Counted from the first letter of the stretch, positions 8,383-17,602 are shown. The stretch is DNA of 64,000 bases from Halobacillus litoralis (GCF_004101865.1 NZ_CP026118.1:2745001-2809000), one strand, 5' to 3'. Notes: a model not told the origin generated them from the sequence alone. Program-made: numbers and translations.

Positions 8383-9615
8383 TTGAAAAAAGAATTACTC
8401 GAACGCTTCACATCATATGTGAAAATAGATACCCAGTCTGATGAAAAAAGTGATAAAACCCCTTCTACGGAAGGCCAATGGGACCTTGCACATCAACTGG
8501 TAGAAGAATTAAAAGCTATAGGTATGAGTGATGTTACTGTGGATGAGCATGCTTATGTGATGGCAACACTTCCTTCCAATACAGATAAAGATGTACCTAC
8601 CATCGGATTTCTTGCTCATATTGATACAGCGCCAGATTTCACAGGAAGTAACGTAAAGCCGCAAGTGGTTGAAAATTATGATGGGGGAGACATATTTCTA
8701 AATGAAAACGTTAAGTTGACGCCTGGAGAGTTTCCTGAACTTGTTACATATAAAGGTCAAACCTTGATTACAACAGATGGTACAACTCTTCTTGGGGCTG
8801 ATAACAAAGCGGGGGTAACTGAAATCATGACGGCTTTGAACCACCTTTTGAAGCACCCGGAAATTAGGCATGGGGAAGTGAGAGTAGCTTTTACGCCAGA
8901 TGAGGAAATCGGTAGAGGACCCCAAAAGTTCGATGTGGATCGTTTTGGTGCTTCTTATGCTTATACAGTAGATGGCGGGCCCGTGGGTGAATTACAGTTC
9001 GAAAGTTTTAATGCAGCTACAGCTCAGGTCACTTTTCATGGGCACAGTGTTCATCCAGGAACGGCCAAAGGAAAAATGGTCAATGCATCCAAGCTGGCCA
9101 TTGAATTTCAGAATGCTTTGCCCGAAAAAGAAGCACCGGAATATACAGAAGAATATGAAGGTTTTTACCACATGCATTCTTTTGAAGGTGATGTGGAAAA
9201 AGCGGAACTGATTTATCTCGTACGCGATCATGATAAAGAAAAGTTCGAAAAAAAGAAAACTACTCTTATAAAGTATGCGGGTCAAATGAAGGAAAAACAC
9301 GGAGAGGATCGAGTATCCATCGAAATAAATGATCAGTATTACAACATGGGTGATAAAATCCGTCCACAAATACAGATAGTAGATATTGCTCGCAAAGCGA
9401 TGGAAAAGTTGAGTATAACTCCTTTAGTCAAACCGATTCGCGGAGGGACAGATGGCTCACAATTGTCTTATATGGGGCTGCCTACGCCTAATATCTTTAC
9501 TGGAGGGGAAAATTTTCATGGCAAATATGAATACATATCCCTGGAAGGTATGGAAAAATCATCTAAAGTGATTGTCGAAATAGCGAGACTTTTTGAAGAA
9601 GAAACCGATCTTTGA
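8383..9615 (+). CDS. pepT: Peptidase T (tripeptide aminopeptidase)
   Basis: At 410 residues it is normal length for PepT, a cytoplasmic zinc enzyme of family M20 that removes the N-terminal residue of tripeptides. The co-catalytic metal ligands are all visible: H79 and D81 in HIDT, D140 in GADNKAGV, E174/E175 in DEEIGRG, D197 in VDGG and H379 in [10 protein letters not shown] dimerisation domain occupies about 205-320. The TTG start at 8383 follows AGGAGG closely. It is monocistronic; the next sequence is a riboswitch with its own promoter. Confidence 0.97.
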   Translation: MKKELLERFTSYVKIDTQSDEKSDKTPSTEGQWDLAHQLVEELKAIGMSDVTVDEHAYVMATLPSNTDKDVPTIGFLAHIDTAPDFTGSNVKPQVVENYDGGDIFLNENVKLTPGEFPELVTYKGQTLITTDGTTLLGADNKAGVTEIMTALNHLLKHPEIRHGEVRVAFTPDEEIGRGPQKFDVDRFGASYAYTVDGGPVGELQFESFNAATAQVTFHGHSVHPGTAKGKMVNASKLAIEFQNALPEKEAPEYTEEYEGFYHMHSFEGDVEKAELIYLVRDHDKEKFEKKKTTLIKYAGQMKEKHGEDRVSIEINDQYYNMGDKIRPQIQIVDIARKAMEKLSITPLVKPIRGGTDGSQLSYMGLPTPNIFTGGENFHGKYEYISLEGMEKSSKVIVEIARLFEEETDL

Positions 9616-9715
9616 AGAATTTCGCTTTTTCATCAAACGTTCGTTTAGCACCTGCATAAGGAATTGTGTCTGTCCTCATACTAAAGTTATTCCAGGATGT
9701 GGGTAAAGATACCCG

Positions 9716-9743
9716 TTGACAATAGAAGGTTGCGTGCTATGAT
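9716..9743 (+). promoter_or_regulatory. Promoter of the Mn2+ riboswitch/TerC transcript
   Basis: TTGACA (9716-9721), a 16-base spacer and TATGAT (9738-9743). This is a near-consensus housekeeping promoter ending about 20 bases before the aptamer. Confidence 0.8.
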
Positions 9744-9755
9744 AGGTATAGATGT

Positions 9756-9880
9756 AGCATTCCTAAAGGGGAGTAGCTGGTACAATAAAGTCGTCATTTC
9801 GGGAAAAATCCCCGGCTTTATTGGCAACGTACGTTGTTAGCGAGACCTTTACCCACAGTGGTAAAGGTCTATTTATTTGG
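9756..9880 (+). ncRNA. yybP-ykoY Mn2+-sensing riboswitch
   Basis: The aptamer shows the two conserved halves of the class: TAAAGGGGAGTAGCTGG at the 5' side (from 9764) and GCGAGACCTTTA at the 3' side (9840-9851). The P1 stem pairs TAAAGG (9764-9769) with CCTTTA (9846-9851). The class binds Mn2+ (with Mg2+) and turns on Mn efflux or handling genes. The next gene is a TerC-family protein, a classic target. Confidence 0.93.
9843..9878 (+). terminator. Expression-platform terminator of the Mn2+ riboswitch
   Basis: An 11-bp perfect stem, AGACCTTTACC (9843-9853) with GGTAAAGGTCT (9860-9870), is followed by ATTTATTT. Its 5' arm contains the CCTTTA needed for aptamer P1, so the two helices exclude each other. 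Mn2+-stabilised P1 should block the terminator and allow TerC expression. Confidence 0.85.
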
Positions 9881-9933
9881 TCCTTACCATAGCGGTGGGG
9901 ATCATTTTTTTATGGGAAAAGGAGAGAATATAC

Positions 9934-10713
9934 GTGGATGCACAATTACTGATTGAATACGGCTGGGTATTGATTGTCTTAGTAGGTTTAGAAGGAATAC
10001 TTGCAGCAGATAACGCACTGGTATTGGCAATCATGGTTAAACACTTACCAGAAGAGAAAAGGAAGAAAGCTTTATTTTATGGTTTAGCTGGTGCTTTTAT
10101 ACTTAGGTTTGGATCTCTATTCATCATCTCATTCCTCGTAGATGTATGGCAGGTACAGGCGCTGGGTGCGGCCTATCTGTTATTCATCTCTGGTAAACAC
10201 CTTATCGATAAATGGCGGAAGCGCGGGGAGGAAGAAGTAGAGGAAGTAACCGAAGAGGATGCAATGAACCAAAGAGGGAAAGGGTTTTGGGCTACTGTAC
10301 TCAAGGTAGAACTGGCTGACCTGGCATTTGCTGTCGACTCCATCCTTGCTGCCGTTGCGTTAGCTGTCGCATTGCCTGAGACGGATCTGCCTTCTGTAGG
10401 TAGTTTAGATGGTGCTCAGTTTGCTGTTATTCTTACCGGGGGTATGATCGGTATCATCATCATGCGTTTTGCAGCAAACGTGTTCGTGAGATTGCTTAAA
10501 TCAAGACCTGGTTTGGAAGTAGCCGCCTTCGTTATCGTTGGCTGGGTCGGTGTGAAGCTTGTTGTATCTACCCTTGCTCATCCAAATATCCAAATACTTG
10601 ATGAGCACTTTGCCCACTCAACAGTGTGGAAGATAATTTTCTACTCTGTGCTTGTTTTGATTGCTGTCCTTGGTTGGTTTTTATCAAGCAAAAAAGAAGT
10701 AGAAGAAGCGTAA
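9934..10713 (+). CDS. TerC family membrane protein (Mn handling, YceF/YkoY-like)
   Basis: The protein has 259 residues and about seven helices. The hallmark acidic membrane motifs are VGLEGILAADNALVLAIM (near residue 17) and VELADLAFAVDSILAAVAL (near 120). The GTG at 9934 is chosen because AAAAGGAGAG precedes it; the longer frame from 9877 overlaps the riboswitch terminator tail. In B. subtilis, homologues behind the same riboswitch class export Mn2+ or supply it to secreted enzymes. The riboswitch context makes a Mn role very likely here. Confidence 0.92.
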   Translation: MDAQLLIEYGWVLIVLVGLEGILAADNALVLAIMVKHLPEEKRKKALFYGLAGAFILRFGSLFIISFLVDVWQVQALGAAYLLFISGKHLIDKWRKRGEEEVEEVTEEDAMNQRGKGFWATVLKVELADLAFAVDSILAAVALAVALPETDLPSVGSLDGAQFAVILTGGMIGIIIMRFAANVFVRLLKSRPGLEVAAFVIVGWVGVKLVVSTLAHPNIQILDEHFAHSTVWKIIFYSVLVLIAVLGWFLSSKKEVEEA

Positions 10714-10722
10714 ATAAAACAA

Positions 10723-10994
10723 GGCTGTGACAAAAGAATTTTTTCCGCTAGAAACCCCGAAATTCGTTCGGGGTTTCTTTATGAAGCAATAAATACATAC
10801 GCCGCTCCGGCAACATACTTCGCTTTCCGCGGGCACGGCCTCAGCCTCCTCAGAAAGCAAAGACCGCTGTCTTCCGGGGTCTTCGACTCGTGCGTTCCCG
10901 CAGTAGTCTACGTATGTTGACTACGCTCCATTTGATCCATTCTACCTTATTGTTCGTCTTTTCAAGTGGCAATTAGTGTTTTGTCCCAGTCCCG
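10723..10994 (+). repeat. Repeat family 1, copy B (full length)
   Basis: A 272-base non-coding element bounded by related ends: GGCTGTGACAAAAG at the left, and TTTTGTCCCAGTCC at the right, which is the inverse of GGACTGGGACAAAA. From the left it holds a terminator hairpin, CATACGCCGCTCCGGCAACATACTT, a GCTTTCCGCGGGCACGGCCT core and the ATTGTTCGTCTTTTCAAG segment. Copies A (922-1083) and C (32491-33090) share this order. It starts 10 bases after the TerC stop and fills the 433-base gap. Confidence 0.8.
10751..10780 (+). terminator. Terminator inside repeat copy B
   Basis: Stem GAAACCCCGAA (10751-10761) with TTCGGGGTTTC (10767-10777), a short loop, then TTT. It lies about 40 bases after the terC stop and probably ends that transcript. 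Confidence 0.7.
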
Positions 10995-11145
10995 TTTTTA
11001 GTATATCTGCCATTGCTATTATCGGAATTTGCCGCACAACCTGAGCATTCGTTCGGGTTTTAGTTTGATGATCTTAATCGTTTCATCTTTTTCTGAATGG
11101 AGGTATGATGGAGATAACCATACTTTTGAATGAGGAGGGACCAGG

Positions 11146-11340
11146 ATGGGGAAAGCAGCTCAACATCCTTCTGAACAGTTTCATTATATTAAGAATCGTA
11201 TCCAAATGTTAAACCAAGTCGTCTCCACAATGGAGGCCGAAGATGTGGATATGGAAGATTTCAATCGTGTACTCGACATGATTGAACAATTACAAATGAA
11301 GATGACACGCTTCAAAAAAGACTGGGAGCAAGGTTCATGA
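11146..11340 (+). CDS. Small conserved protein, SE1561 family
   Basis: This 64-residue, mostly helical soluble protein matches my memory of the SE1561 family of short Firmicutes proteins of unknown function. The ATG is preceded by GAGGAGGGACCAGG, a strong ribosome site. It overlaps the next gene by ATGA, so the two are translationally coupled. No metal or catalytic motif is visible. Confidence 0.7.
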   Translation: MGKAAQHPSEQFHYIKNRIQMLNQVVSTMEAEDVDMEDFNRVLDMIEQLQMKMTRFKKDWEQGS

Positions 11341-11813
11341 ACGCTCTGCATTTGAGTTTGATGACACAGGATGAAGCCGAAACAATAGCTGCATGGAAGT
11401 ATCCGCCTCCCTATAACTTTTACGATATGACGGCTGATGAAGAAGACTATGAAGAGTTCATTCATCCAGAAAAAAGAAGCCGGCATACGTACAGTGTTTA
11501 TGATCGTCACCAACTCATCGGCTTTTTTACTATAAACCCGTTGGGGGAACGAACGGTCGATATCGGGTTGGGTATGCACCCCCAGCTTACGGGAAGAGGA
11601 AAGGGGAAGGCATTTTTAGAACAGGGACTTGGTTTTGTTAATCATCAATATCAAGCTGATTCCTTCACTCTTTCTGTCGCTGCCTTCAATCAACGGGCTA
11701 TTTCAGTCTATGAAAAGGCTGGGTTCTGTAGGAAAGAAACCTTCATTCAAGCGACTAATGGAGGGAAGTTCGAATTCGTTAAAATGGAGAAAAATATTCA
11801 CGATAAACGTTAG
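11337..11813 (+). CDS. GNAT family N-acetyltransferase
   Basis: A single-domain 158-residue GNAT. The strand IGLGMHPQLTGRGKGKAFLEQ holds the acetyl-CoA loop (Q/R-x-x-G-x-G/A as LTGRGKGKA), and VAAFNQRAISVYEKAGF is motif B. It resembles RimJ/RimL-type and small-molecule acetyltransferases; the substrate is unknown. It starts inside the last codons of the SE1561-family gene (ATGA overlap) and is followed 12 bases later by the OsmC gene, so the three genes form an operon. Confidence 0.88.
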   Translation: MNALHLSLMTQDEAETIAAWKYPPPYNFYDMTADEEDYEEFIHPEKRSRHTYSVYDRHQLIGFFTINPLGERTVDIGLGMHPQLTGRGKGKAFLEQGLGFVNHQYQADSFTLSVAAFNQRAISVYEKAGFCRKETFIQATNGGKFEFVKMEKNIHDKR

Positions 11814-11825
11814 GAGAGAGTTACT

Positions 11826-12275
11826 TTGGCTTTACATCACTTTCATTTGAAAGCAGACTGGCCAGGAGGCCGTAATGAAGTCGGTTATATAGAGTCCGAT
11901 AAATTGAAAACTGAAATTTCTATTCCGAAAGAGATGAATGGACCTGACATTGGTACGAACCCTGATGAAATGTTGTTAGGGGCAGCCGCTACTTGTTATA
12001 TCATCAGTTTAGCCGCAATGATTGAACGAGCAGATCTGCCATTGAAAGAATTGGATATGGAGTCTGAAGGGATTGTCGATGTTACAGAGGGCGTATTCAC
12101 TTATAAAAAAATCATTCATCGCCCACGTGTTTTATTGAGTTCGGAAGCGGATGAGGTAGACTTGAACAAATTAAATCGATTAATAGAAAAAGCAGAAAAG
12201 AGCTGCATGATTTCTAAAGCCATTGAGGGTAACGTTGAGCTTGAAATGGATGCAGAGACGTATATTAGTGAATAA
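11826..12275 (+). CDS. OsmC family protein (possible peroxiredoxin)
   Basis: The protein has 149 residues and an OsmC/Ohr fold with the two family cysteines: C57 in LLGAAATCYI and C127 in AEKSCMISKA. In this family the pair reduces organic hydroperoxides. The closest recalled group is the SACOL1771-like OsmC subfamily. The TTG start at 11826 follows GGAGAGAG by about 6 bases and gives the usual N-terminus. It is the last gene of the operon, closed by a strong terminator. Confidence 0.88.
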   Translation: MALHHFHLKADWPGGRNEVGYIESDKLKTEISIPKEMNGPDIGTNPDEMLLGAAATCYIISLAAMIERADLPLKELDMESEGIVDVTEGVFTYKKIIHRPRVLLSSEADEVDLNKLNRLIEKAEKSCMISKAIEGNVELEMDAETYISE

Positions 12276-12278
12276 TGA

Positions 12279-12316
12279 AAAAGGCCTCCAGCCATGATTG
12301 GCGAGAGGCCTTTTTT
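12279..12316 (+). terminator. Terminator after the OsmC gene (possibly bidirectional)
   Basis: Stem AAAAGGCCTC (12279-12288) with GAGGCCTTTT (12305-12314) and a T run. It is located between the OsmC operon and the convergent alpha-glucosidase gene. Confidence 0.85.
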
Positions 12317-12377
12317 GTAATATGGAAAATTATAAAGCGGCCAAGCATGCGGATGTTTTGGGTCTTGGTGCAGGAAT

Positions 12378-14039
12378 TTATTTATCTAACAAATATACTC
12401 TGGCTTCGAATGGCTTTAAGGTGAAACTCTTTATCCCCACATGCTGATGAACATTATAATTGGACAAAATCATCTGCTCAGAACTTAAAGTGTAAGAAGA
12501 CTGGAAACTGCATTCAGATTTCGTTAAGTTCGTAATGACAAGTGCAACCTTATTATCAAGTGTACGAGTGTAGGCATAAATGCAAGCATCATCTTCCAGC
12601 AACAAGTCATAGGACCCATATGTGAACAAGGCGTGCTTCTTTTTCAATTTAATCATTTCTTTATAATGACTCAATATGGATTGAGAACTGCTTTGTTGGT
12701 CCTCGACGTTGATCACTTTATAATTCGGATTGATTTTCATCCAGGGTGTGCCGGTCGTGAATCCTGCCTGGGGCTTGCTGCTCCATTGCATGGGTGTTCG
12801 GCTGTTATCGCGGGATGTGTTCCAGAGAATTTTCATGATGTCCTCATGCTTCATTCCTTGTTCTTTTTTCGCTTTGTATAAATTCTTTGCCGCCACATCA
12901 TCATAATCTTCGATGGAAGGGAAGGCAACATTCGTCATTCCGATTTCCTGTCCCTGGTAAATGTATGGAGTCCCTTGCATGAAGAAATACATGATCCCGA
13001 TCGAAGTTGCGCTCTCACGCCAATATGTTTCATCATCACCCCAAGTGGAAACGACCCTCGCTTTGTCGTGGTTCTCAACGAACAGTGCATTCCAACCGTC
13101 ATCTTCAAGCGCTTTCTGCCAGCGGGTCAATACTTTTTTCAAGCCGATGATATCAAGTTGCTGCTCTGCATCTTGATCCCAAAGATCTAAGTGTTCGAAT
13201 TGGAAAATCATATCCATTTTTCCGTTGTCCCCGACCCAGAGGTCCGCTTCCTCTGCATTGACTCCGTTCGCTTCACCGACAGTCAGGACATTATAGTTTG
13301 AATATGTTCGCTCCTTGAATTCTTGTAAAAATTCATGAATTCCTTTTTGGTTCATGTGCATATCAAAGGAAGAAACATATTTCTTCTTTTGCGGATTCGG
13401 CATGTCGGGGAAGCCGGGACGCTTTTTGATGTGGCTGATGGCATCAATTCTGAATCCATCAATTCCTTTATCCAGCCACCAATTGACTGTATCATACAAG
13501 GCTTCACGGACTTCAGGGTTTTCCCAGTTCAAATCCGGCTGTTTTGTTGAGAACAAATGGAGATAATATTGATCCGTCTTTTTATCATACTGCCATGCTG
13601 AACCATCAAAAATACTCTCCCAATTATTCGGCTCGGCTCCATTCTTCCCATCTCGCCAAATGTACCAGTCACGTTTAGAATTGTCCTTAGACTGGCTGGA
13701 TTCAATGAACCATGGATGCTCATCACTTGTGTGGTTTAAGACAAGGTCGATGATCAACTTCATGTCACGATTGTGCACTTCTTCCAATAACTGATTGAAA
13801 TCGTCCATTGTACCGAATTCTTCAAGGATATCCTGGTAGTCAGAGATATCATATCCATTATCATCTTTCGGAGATTTGTACATAGGACAGATCCAAATGA
13901 AGTCGATGCCCAATTCTTTCAAGTAATCAAGCCGATTGATCATCCCTTGTAAGTCCCCGATCCCGTCTCCGTTTGAATCTTGAAAACTGCGGGGATATAC
14001 TTGGTAGCCTACCGCCTCTTTCCACCAAACACGTTCCAT
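12378..14039 (-). CDS. GH13 alpha-glucosidase / oligo-1,6-glucosidase
   Basis: At 553 residues this is a complete GH13 enzyme of the oligo-1,6-glucosidase/alpha-glucosidase subfamily. Catalytic residues are visible: nucleophile D199 (GFRIDA), acid/base E256 (VGEANG) and D325 (VENHDKAR). Residue 200, next to the nucleophile, is Ala; Val there is associated with alpha-1,6 and small Ala/Thr with alpha-1,4 preference, so maltose-type activity is plausible. No signal peptide is seen, so it is cytoplasmic, cleaving imported malto- or isomalto-oligosaccharides. No sugar transporter adjoins it. Two cre-like sites upstream suggest CcpA control. Confidence 0.93.
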   Translation of the reverse strand: MERVWWKEAVGYQVYPRSFQDSNGDGIGDLQGMINRLDYLKELGIDFIWICPMYKSPKDDNGYDISDYQDILEEFGTMDDFNQLLEEVHNRDMKLIIDLVLNHTSDEHPWFIESSQSKDNSKRDWYIWRDGKNGAEPNNWESIFDGSAWQYDKKTDQYYLHLFSTKQPDLNWENPEVREALYDTVNWWLDKGIDGFRIDAISHIKKRPGFPDMPNPQKKKYVSSFDMHMNQKGIHEFLQEFKERTYSNYNVLTVGEANGVNAEEADLWVGDNGKMDMIFQFEHLDLWDQDAEQQLDIIGLKKVLTRWQKALEDDGWNALFVENHDKARVVSTWGDDETYWRESATSIGIMYFFMQGTPYIYQGQEIGMTNVAFPSIEDYDDVAAKNLYKAKKEQGMKHEDIMKILWNTSRDNSRTPMQWSSKPQAGFTTGTPWMKINPNYKVINVEDQQSSSQSILSHYKEMIKLKKKHALFTYGSYDLLLEDDACIYAYTRTLDNKVALVITNLTKSECSFQSSYTLSSEQMILSNYNVHQHVGIKSFTLKPFEARVYLLDK

Positions 14040-14090
14040 AAAGATTCCTCATTTCATAATGATATTTGTCCAAAGACTCCATCTGTTTTT

Positions 14091-14105
14091 ATGCAACCGA
14101 TTGCA
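14091..14105 (-). promoter_or_regulatory. cre-like / LacI-family operator upstream of the alpha-glucosidase
   Basis: ATGCAACCGATTGCA fits every position of the cre consensus WTGNAANCGNWNNCW and is nearly palindromic. It lies about 50 bases before the gene start, where it could block initiation. A dedicated LacI-type maltose regulator is the alternative binder. Confidence 0.6.
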
Positions 14106-14190
14106 TTTTTTAATGGGTAATGGAAGTCTGTTCTTTTCAAATAATTATAGATGAAAGTATGAATGAAATCGCAGTATAATAGTCTGATTT

Positions 14191-14205
14191 ATGCAAACGT
14201 TTTCT
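14191..14205 (-). promoter_or_regulatory. Second cre-like site upstream of the alpha-glucosidase
   Basis: ATGCAAACGTTTTCT also fits the cre consensus in full. It is about 150 bases upstream of the alpha-glucosidase and the same distance before the FMN riboswitch. The spacing of about 100 bases between the two sites would permit looping; that is inference. Confidence 0.5.
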
Positions 14206-14353
14206 TAATGTATCCTATGTTATCTGATTTTTTGGGCTTTTACAATAGTTTAAAAAGGAGAAAAAATAATAAAACAGAGTTGAATCATAAGAATTGCACT
14301 ATCTTTTGTTTTGATTTATATTTACTATATAGGAACATAATAAAATATCGTTA

Positions 14354-14497
14354 ACCTTCGGGGTCGGGTGGAAATCCCAACCGGCGGTAATGAGCATTTG
14401 CTCCGAGCCCGCGACGGAGAACCAGTGTCAAGCACGGTTCTCCCTGATTTGGTGAAACTCCAAAGCCGACAGTCAGAGTCTGGATGGGAGAAGGTTT
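14354..14497 (+). ncRNA. FMN riboswitch (RFN element)
   Basis: Conserved RFN blocks are present in order: CTTCGGGGTCGGGTGGAAAT, CCGGCGGTAATGAGC, GAGCCCGCGA, GTGAAACTCC, GCCGACAGTCAGAGTCTGGAT and GGGAGAAGG. P1 pairs AACCTT with AAGGTT (end near 14496). FMN binding lowers expression of the downstream riboflavin operon. Confidence 0.97.
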
Positions 14498-14570
14498 CAG
14501 AAGCGTAAAAGGTACAAAATGTAACGAGACGTGTACCCTTTATTAGGTGTACTCGAAAATTTTACGTATA

Positions 14571-14610
14571 AGACCCTGGGGAAGTATGTCTTCTTCAGGG
14601 TCTATTTTTT
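14571..14610 (+). terminator. Terminator of the FMN riboswitch
   Basis: Stem AGACCCTGGGGAAG (14571-14584) with CTTCTTCAGGGTCT (14590-14603), followed by ATTTTTTT. It is the off-state of the FMN switch, ending just before ribD. Confidence 0.9.
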
Positions 14611-14633
14611 TCGGAAAAGTGCAGGTGAAAGTA

Positions 14634-15749
14634 ATGGATCGTGATGAGAGATACATGTCTATGGCGATACAAATGGCTGAGGAAACAGTCGGTCAGACGA
14701 GTCCTAACCCTTCCGTAGCCGCAATTGTAGTCAAGGACAACCAGGTGGTCGGTGTGGGTGTACATGTCCGAGCAGGGGAGCCCCATGCAGAAGTCCACGC
14801 ATTGACCATGGCTGGCAGTAAAGCAGAAGGTGCCGAGATTTATGTCACATTAGAACCATGCAGCCACTATGGAAAGACTCCTCCTTGTGCGGAAGCAGTC
14901 ATTAAAGCTGGGATAAGGCGAGTTGTAGTAGCATCCCATGACCCCAATCCGAAAGTCGCAGGCAGGGGTATACAGATGATGAAAGATAAAGGGCTGGAGG
15001 TACGTACAGGTGTATGGAAAGAAGCGGCTGACGAACTGAATCGCTCATTTTTTCATTTCATACAGACGGGAGAACCCTATGTCAGACTGAAATCGGCGAT
15101 GAGTTTAGATGGGAAGATAGCGACTGCTTCGGGTGAAAGCCAGTGGATTACAGGGGAAGAATCCCGTCGTGATGGCCATTTTTATCGTCATAAATCTGAT
15201 GCTATTTTGGTCGGGGTCAACACGGTGCTTGCGGATAACCCTGCATTGACAACGAGGATTGAAGGGAATGGCAGCCATCCGATAAGGATCGTAATGGACA
15301 CCCATTTGAGAACGCCCCTTTCATCTCAGCTTATTTTAAATGATCAGGCCCCTACCTGGATTTTCGTAGGCAGCCAAGTCCCGGATGCACATTTGCAATC
15401 TTTTCAAGAGCATCCGCATGTCCGGGTCATACCTCTAGTGGGTGAAAGGGTGTCTGTTGAAGAGGTGCTCCGATACTTAGGTGAGCACAAAGTGACGTCG
15501 TTGCTTGTCGAAGGAGGCGCTACAATCGCTGATGCATTCGTCCGTTTAGACAAGGTAGATGAAACGATCACTTATATGGCCCCGAAGCTTATTGGTGGAA
15601 AAGAAGCGTTGACCCCTGTAGCAGGAAAGGGGATTCAGCAGCTGAAAAACGTGCAATCTTTTCAAATCGTTTCCACTGAAATACTGGGAGAAGATCTGAA
15701 GATTGTTTCAGTGAAAAAGGAGAATGGCGATGTTTACAGGGATAGTTGA
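14634..15749 (+). CDS. ribD: Bifunctional diaminohydroxyphosphoribosylaminopyrimidine deaminase / 5-amino-6-(5-phosphoribosylamino)uracil reductase
   Basis: 371 residues. The N-terminal deaminase domain (1-145) has the zinc site H51-A-E53 with C76 and C85 (PCSHYGKTPPC). The C-terminal reductase domain (about 150-365) begins RLKSAMSLDGKIATASGESQWI and ends with LVEGGATIADAF. It catalyses the second and third steps of riboflavin synthesis from GTP. ATG 14634 is chosen over an upstream extension because it has AGGTGAAA and the family N-terminus; the extension crosses the terminator. It is the first gene of ribD-ribE-ribBA-ribH. Confidence 0.97.
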   Translation: MDRDERYMSMAIQMAEETVGQTSPNPSVAAIVVKDNQVVGVGVHVRAGEPHAEVHALTMAGSKAEGAEIYVTLEPCSHYGKTPPCAEAVIKAGIRRVVVASHDPNPKVAGRGIQMMKDKGLEVRTGVWKEAADELNRSFFHFIQTGEPYVRLKSAMSLDGKIATASGESQWITGEESRRDGHFYRHKSDAILVGVNTVLADNPALTTRIEGNGSHPIRIVMDTHLRTPLSSQLILNDQAPTWIFVGSQVPDAHLQSFQEHPHVRVIPLVGERVSVEEVLRYLGEHKVTSLLVEGGATIADAFVRLDKVDETITYMAPKLIGGKEALTPVAGKGIQQLKNVQSFQIVSTEILGEDLKIVSVKKENGDVYRDS

Positions 15750-16380
15750 AGAAATAGGGACATTGAAATCTGTGAAAAGTAAAACCGAATCATTAGAGAT
15801 TACTGTGACGGCAGAAGAAATATTAACAGATGCCAAGCTCGGGGATAGCATTTCCATTAACGGTGTCTGCTTGACGGTGACGGATTTCACGGAGCACACA
15901 GTTTCTTTTGATGTCATGCCTGAAACCTACCGGGCTACGAATATTCACGAATTGAAACAAGGAAGTCCAGTGAATCTAGAACGGGCCATGGGCGCCGGGG
16001 GGCGCTTCGGGGGTCACCTTGTATCCGGTCATATTGATGGTACAGGTACGATCGTTTCCAAAAATCCAGAATCAAACGCAGTTTATTATGAAATTGAATT
16101 GCCTGATGAACTCATTCATTATTTTGTATATAAAGGTTCAATCGCTGTTGATGGTACGTCCTTGACTGTTTTCGGCGTAAAGGATAATAAAGTGACGATT
16201 TCTTTAATTCCTCATACGATGGAACACACGGTACTAGGTGGGAAAGGTCCTGGGGATCACGTGAACATCGAGTGCGATATGATCGGAAAGTATGTAGCCC
16301 ACTTCTTGGGCGGTCAAAAAAACGAAGAGCCTAAGTCAGGATTGTCGAAGCAATTCCTCTCTGACAATGGCTTTGCTTAA
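15730..16380 (+). CDS. ribE: Riboflavin synthase, alpha subunit
   Basis: 216 residues with two tandem lumazine-binding barrels, residues 1-97 starting MFTGIVEEIG and about 98-195 containing GHLVSGHIDGTG. It dismutates two 6,7-dimethyl-8-ribityllumazine molecules to riboflavin. Of two ATGs (15724 and 15730), the second has the right 7-base spacing to AGGAG and gives the canonical MFTGI start. The gene overlaps the end of ribD by 20 bases, implying coupled translation. Normal length for the family. Confidence 0.97.
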   Translation: MFTGIVEEIGTLKSVKSKTESLEITVTAEEILTDAKLGDSISINGVCLTVTDFTEHTVSFDVMPETYRATNIHELKQGSPVNLERAMGAGGRFGGHLVSGHIDGTGTIVSKNPESNAVYYEIELPDELIHYFVYKGSIAVDGTSLTVFGVKDNKVTISLIPHTMEHTVLGGKGPGDHVNIECDMIGKYVAHFLGGQKNEEPKSGLSKQFLSDNGFA

Positions 16381-16392
16381 GAGGGTGAGAGT

Positions 16393-17586
16393 ATGTTTGA
16401 TAGTATTGAAAAAGCAATAGAAGATTTGAAGCAGGGAAAAATGGTTATTGTTTGTGATGATGAAGATCGTGAAAATGAAGGAGATCTGGTTGGAATTGCG
16501 GAATATGCCACACCAGAGATGATCAACTTCATGATCAAACATGGACGCGGGTTGGTGTGTACACCTATTACAGATACATTGGCAGAAGATTTAGAGCTGA
16601 TGCCGATGGTTGACAAAAACTCTGACCCGAACGGAACAGCTTTCACTGTCAGTATCGATCACAAAGATACCACGACAGGGATTTCGGCGGATGAACGGGC
16701 TTTGACAATCAAAGAAATGCTCAATCCTGAAACCACGGCTGCAGACTTTCAAAGACCTGGTCATATTTTTCCGTTGATTGCAAAAGAAGGCGGCGTCCTT
16801 CGCCGGGCAGGTCACACAGAAGCTTCTGTGGACTTGGCTCAACTAGCAGGGGCTCGCCCAGCGGGAGTCATTTGTGAGATAATTAAAGATGATGGGACAA
16901 TGGCCCGTGTTCCTGACTTGAGAAAAATGGCAGATGAATTTGACATCCCAATGATTACTATCGCAGACCTTATCCAATATCGTCATAAGAAAGAAAACCA
17001 CGTAAAACGTGAAGTGGAAGTGAAGATGCCTACAGAATACGGTGATTTCCGTGCCATTGCTTTTTCCAATGATATCGATTATAAAGACCACATCGCTTTG
17101 GTCAAAGGGGAAATCAACCCAGATGAACCTACACTTGTCCGTGTGCACTCAGAATGTCTGACAGGTGATGTATTCGGTTCCTATCGATGTGACTGTGGTC
17201 CTCAACTGCACAACGCTTTGAAACAGATTTCTGAAAACGGAAGCGGTGTTTTGCTTTATATGCGTCAGGAAGGCAGGGGCATCGGTCTTTTGAATAAGCT
17301 TCAAGCCTATAAACTGCAGGAAGAAGGCTACGATACCGTAGAAGCCAATGAAAAACTTGGCTTTGGTCCGGATCTTAGAGATTATGGTGTCGGTGCTCAA
17401 ATTTTGAAAGACTTAGGCATTACGAAATTGAAGATTCTTACGAATAACCCCAAAAAGATTTCAGGTCTTGGTGGTTTCGGTCTTGAAGTTGTTGAACGCG
17501 TACCGATTCAAACGGAGTCCAGAAAAGAAAACGAAGTGTATCTCAAAACCAAACAGTCCAAAATGGGACATTTATTCCACTACTAG
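16393..17586 (+). CDS. ribBA: Bifunctional 3,4-dihydroxy-2-butanone-4-phosphate synthase / GTP cyclohydrolase II
   Basis: 397 residues, a fusion. The N-terminal RibB domain (about 1-200) has the acidic loop [11 protein letters not shown] and [22 protein letters not shown]. The C-terminal RibA domain (about 205-397) has the zinc cysteines in [20 protein letters not shown] and the GTP-binding [12 protein letters not shown]. It supplies both precursors of the riboflavin pathway. It begins 12 bases after ribE with GAGGGTGAGAG upstream. Confidence 0.97.
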   Translation: MFDSIEKAIEDLKQGKMVIVCDDEDRENEGDLVGIAEYATPEMINFMIKHGRGLVCTPITDTLAEDLELMPMVDKNSDPNGTAFTVSIDHKDTTTGISADERALTIKEMLNPETTAADFQRPGHIFPLIAKEGGVLRRAGHTEASVDLAQLAGARPAGVICEIIKDDGTMARVPDLRKMADEFDIPMITIADLIQYRHKKENHVKREVEVKMPTEYGDFRAIAFSNDIDYKDHIALVKGEINPDEPTLVRVHSECLTGDVFGSYRCDCGPQLHNALKQISENGSGVLLYMRQEGRGIGLLNKLQAYKLQEEGYDTVEANEKLGFGPDLRDYGVGAQILKDLGITKLKILTNNPKKISGLGGFGLEVVERVPIQTESRKENEVYLKTKQSKMGHLFHY

Positions 17587-17602
17587 AAGGAGAGTCAAAC
17601 AA

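Noticed and set aside
14547..14633. N-terminal extension of ribD by 29 codons
   Set aside because: It crosses the riboswitch terminator, has no ribosome site and is absent from the RibD family N-terminus.
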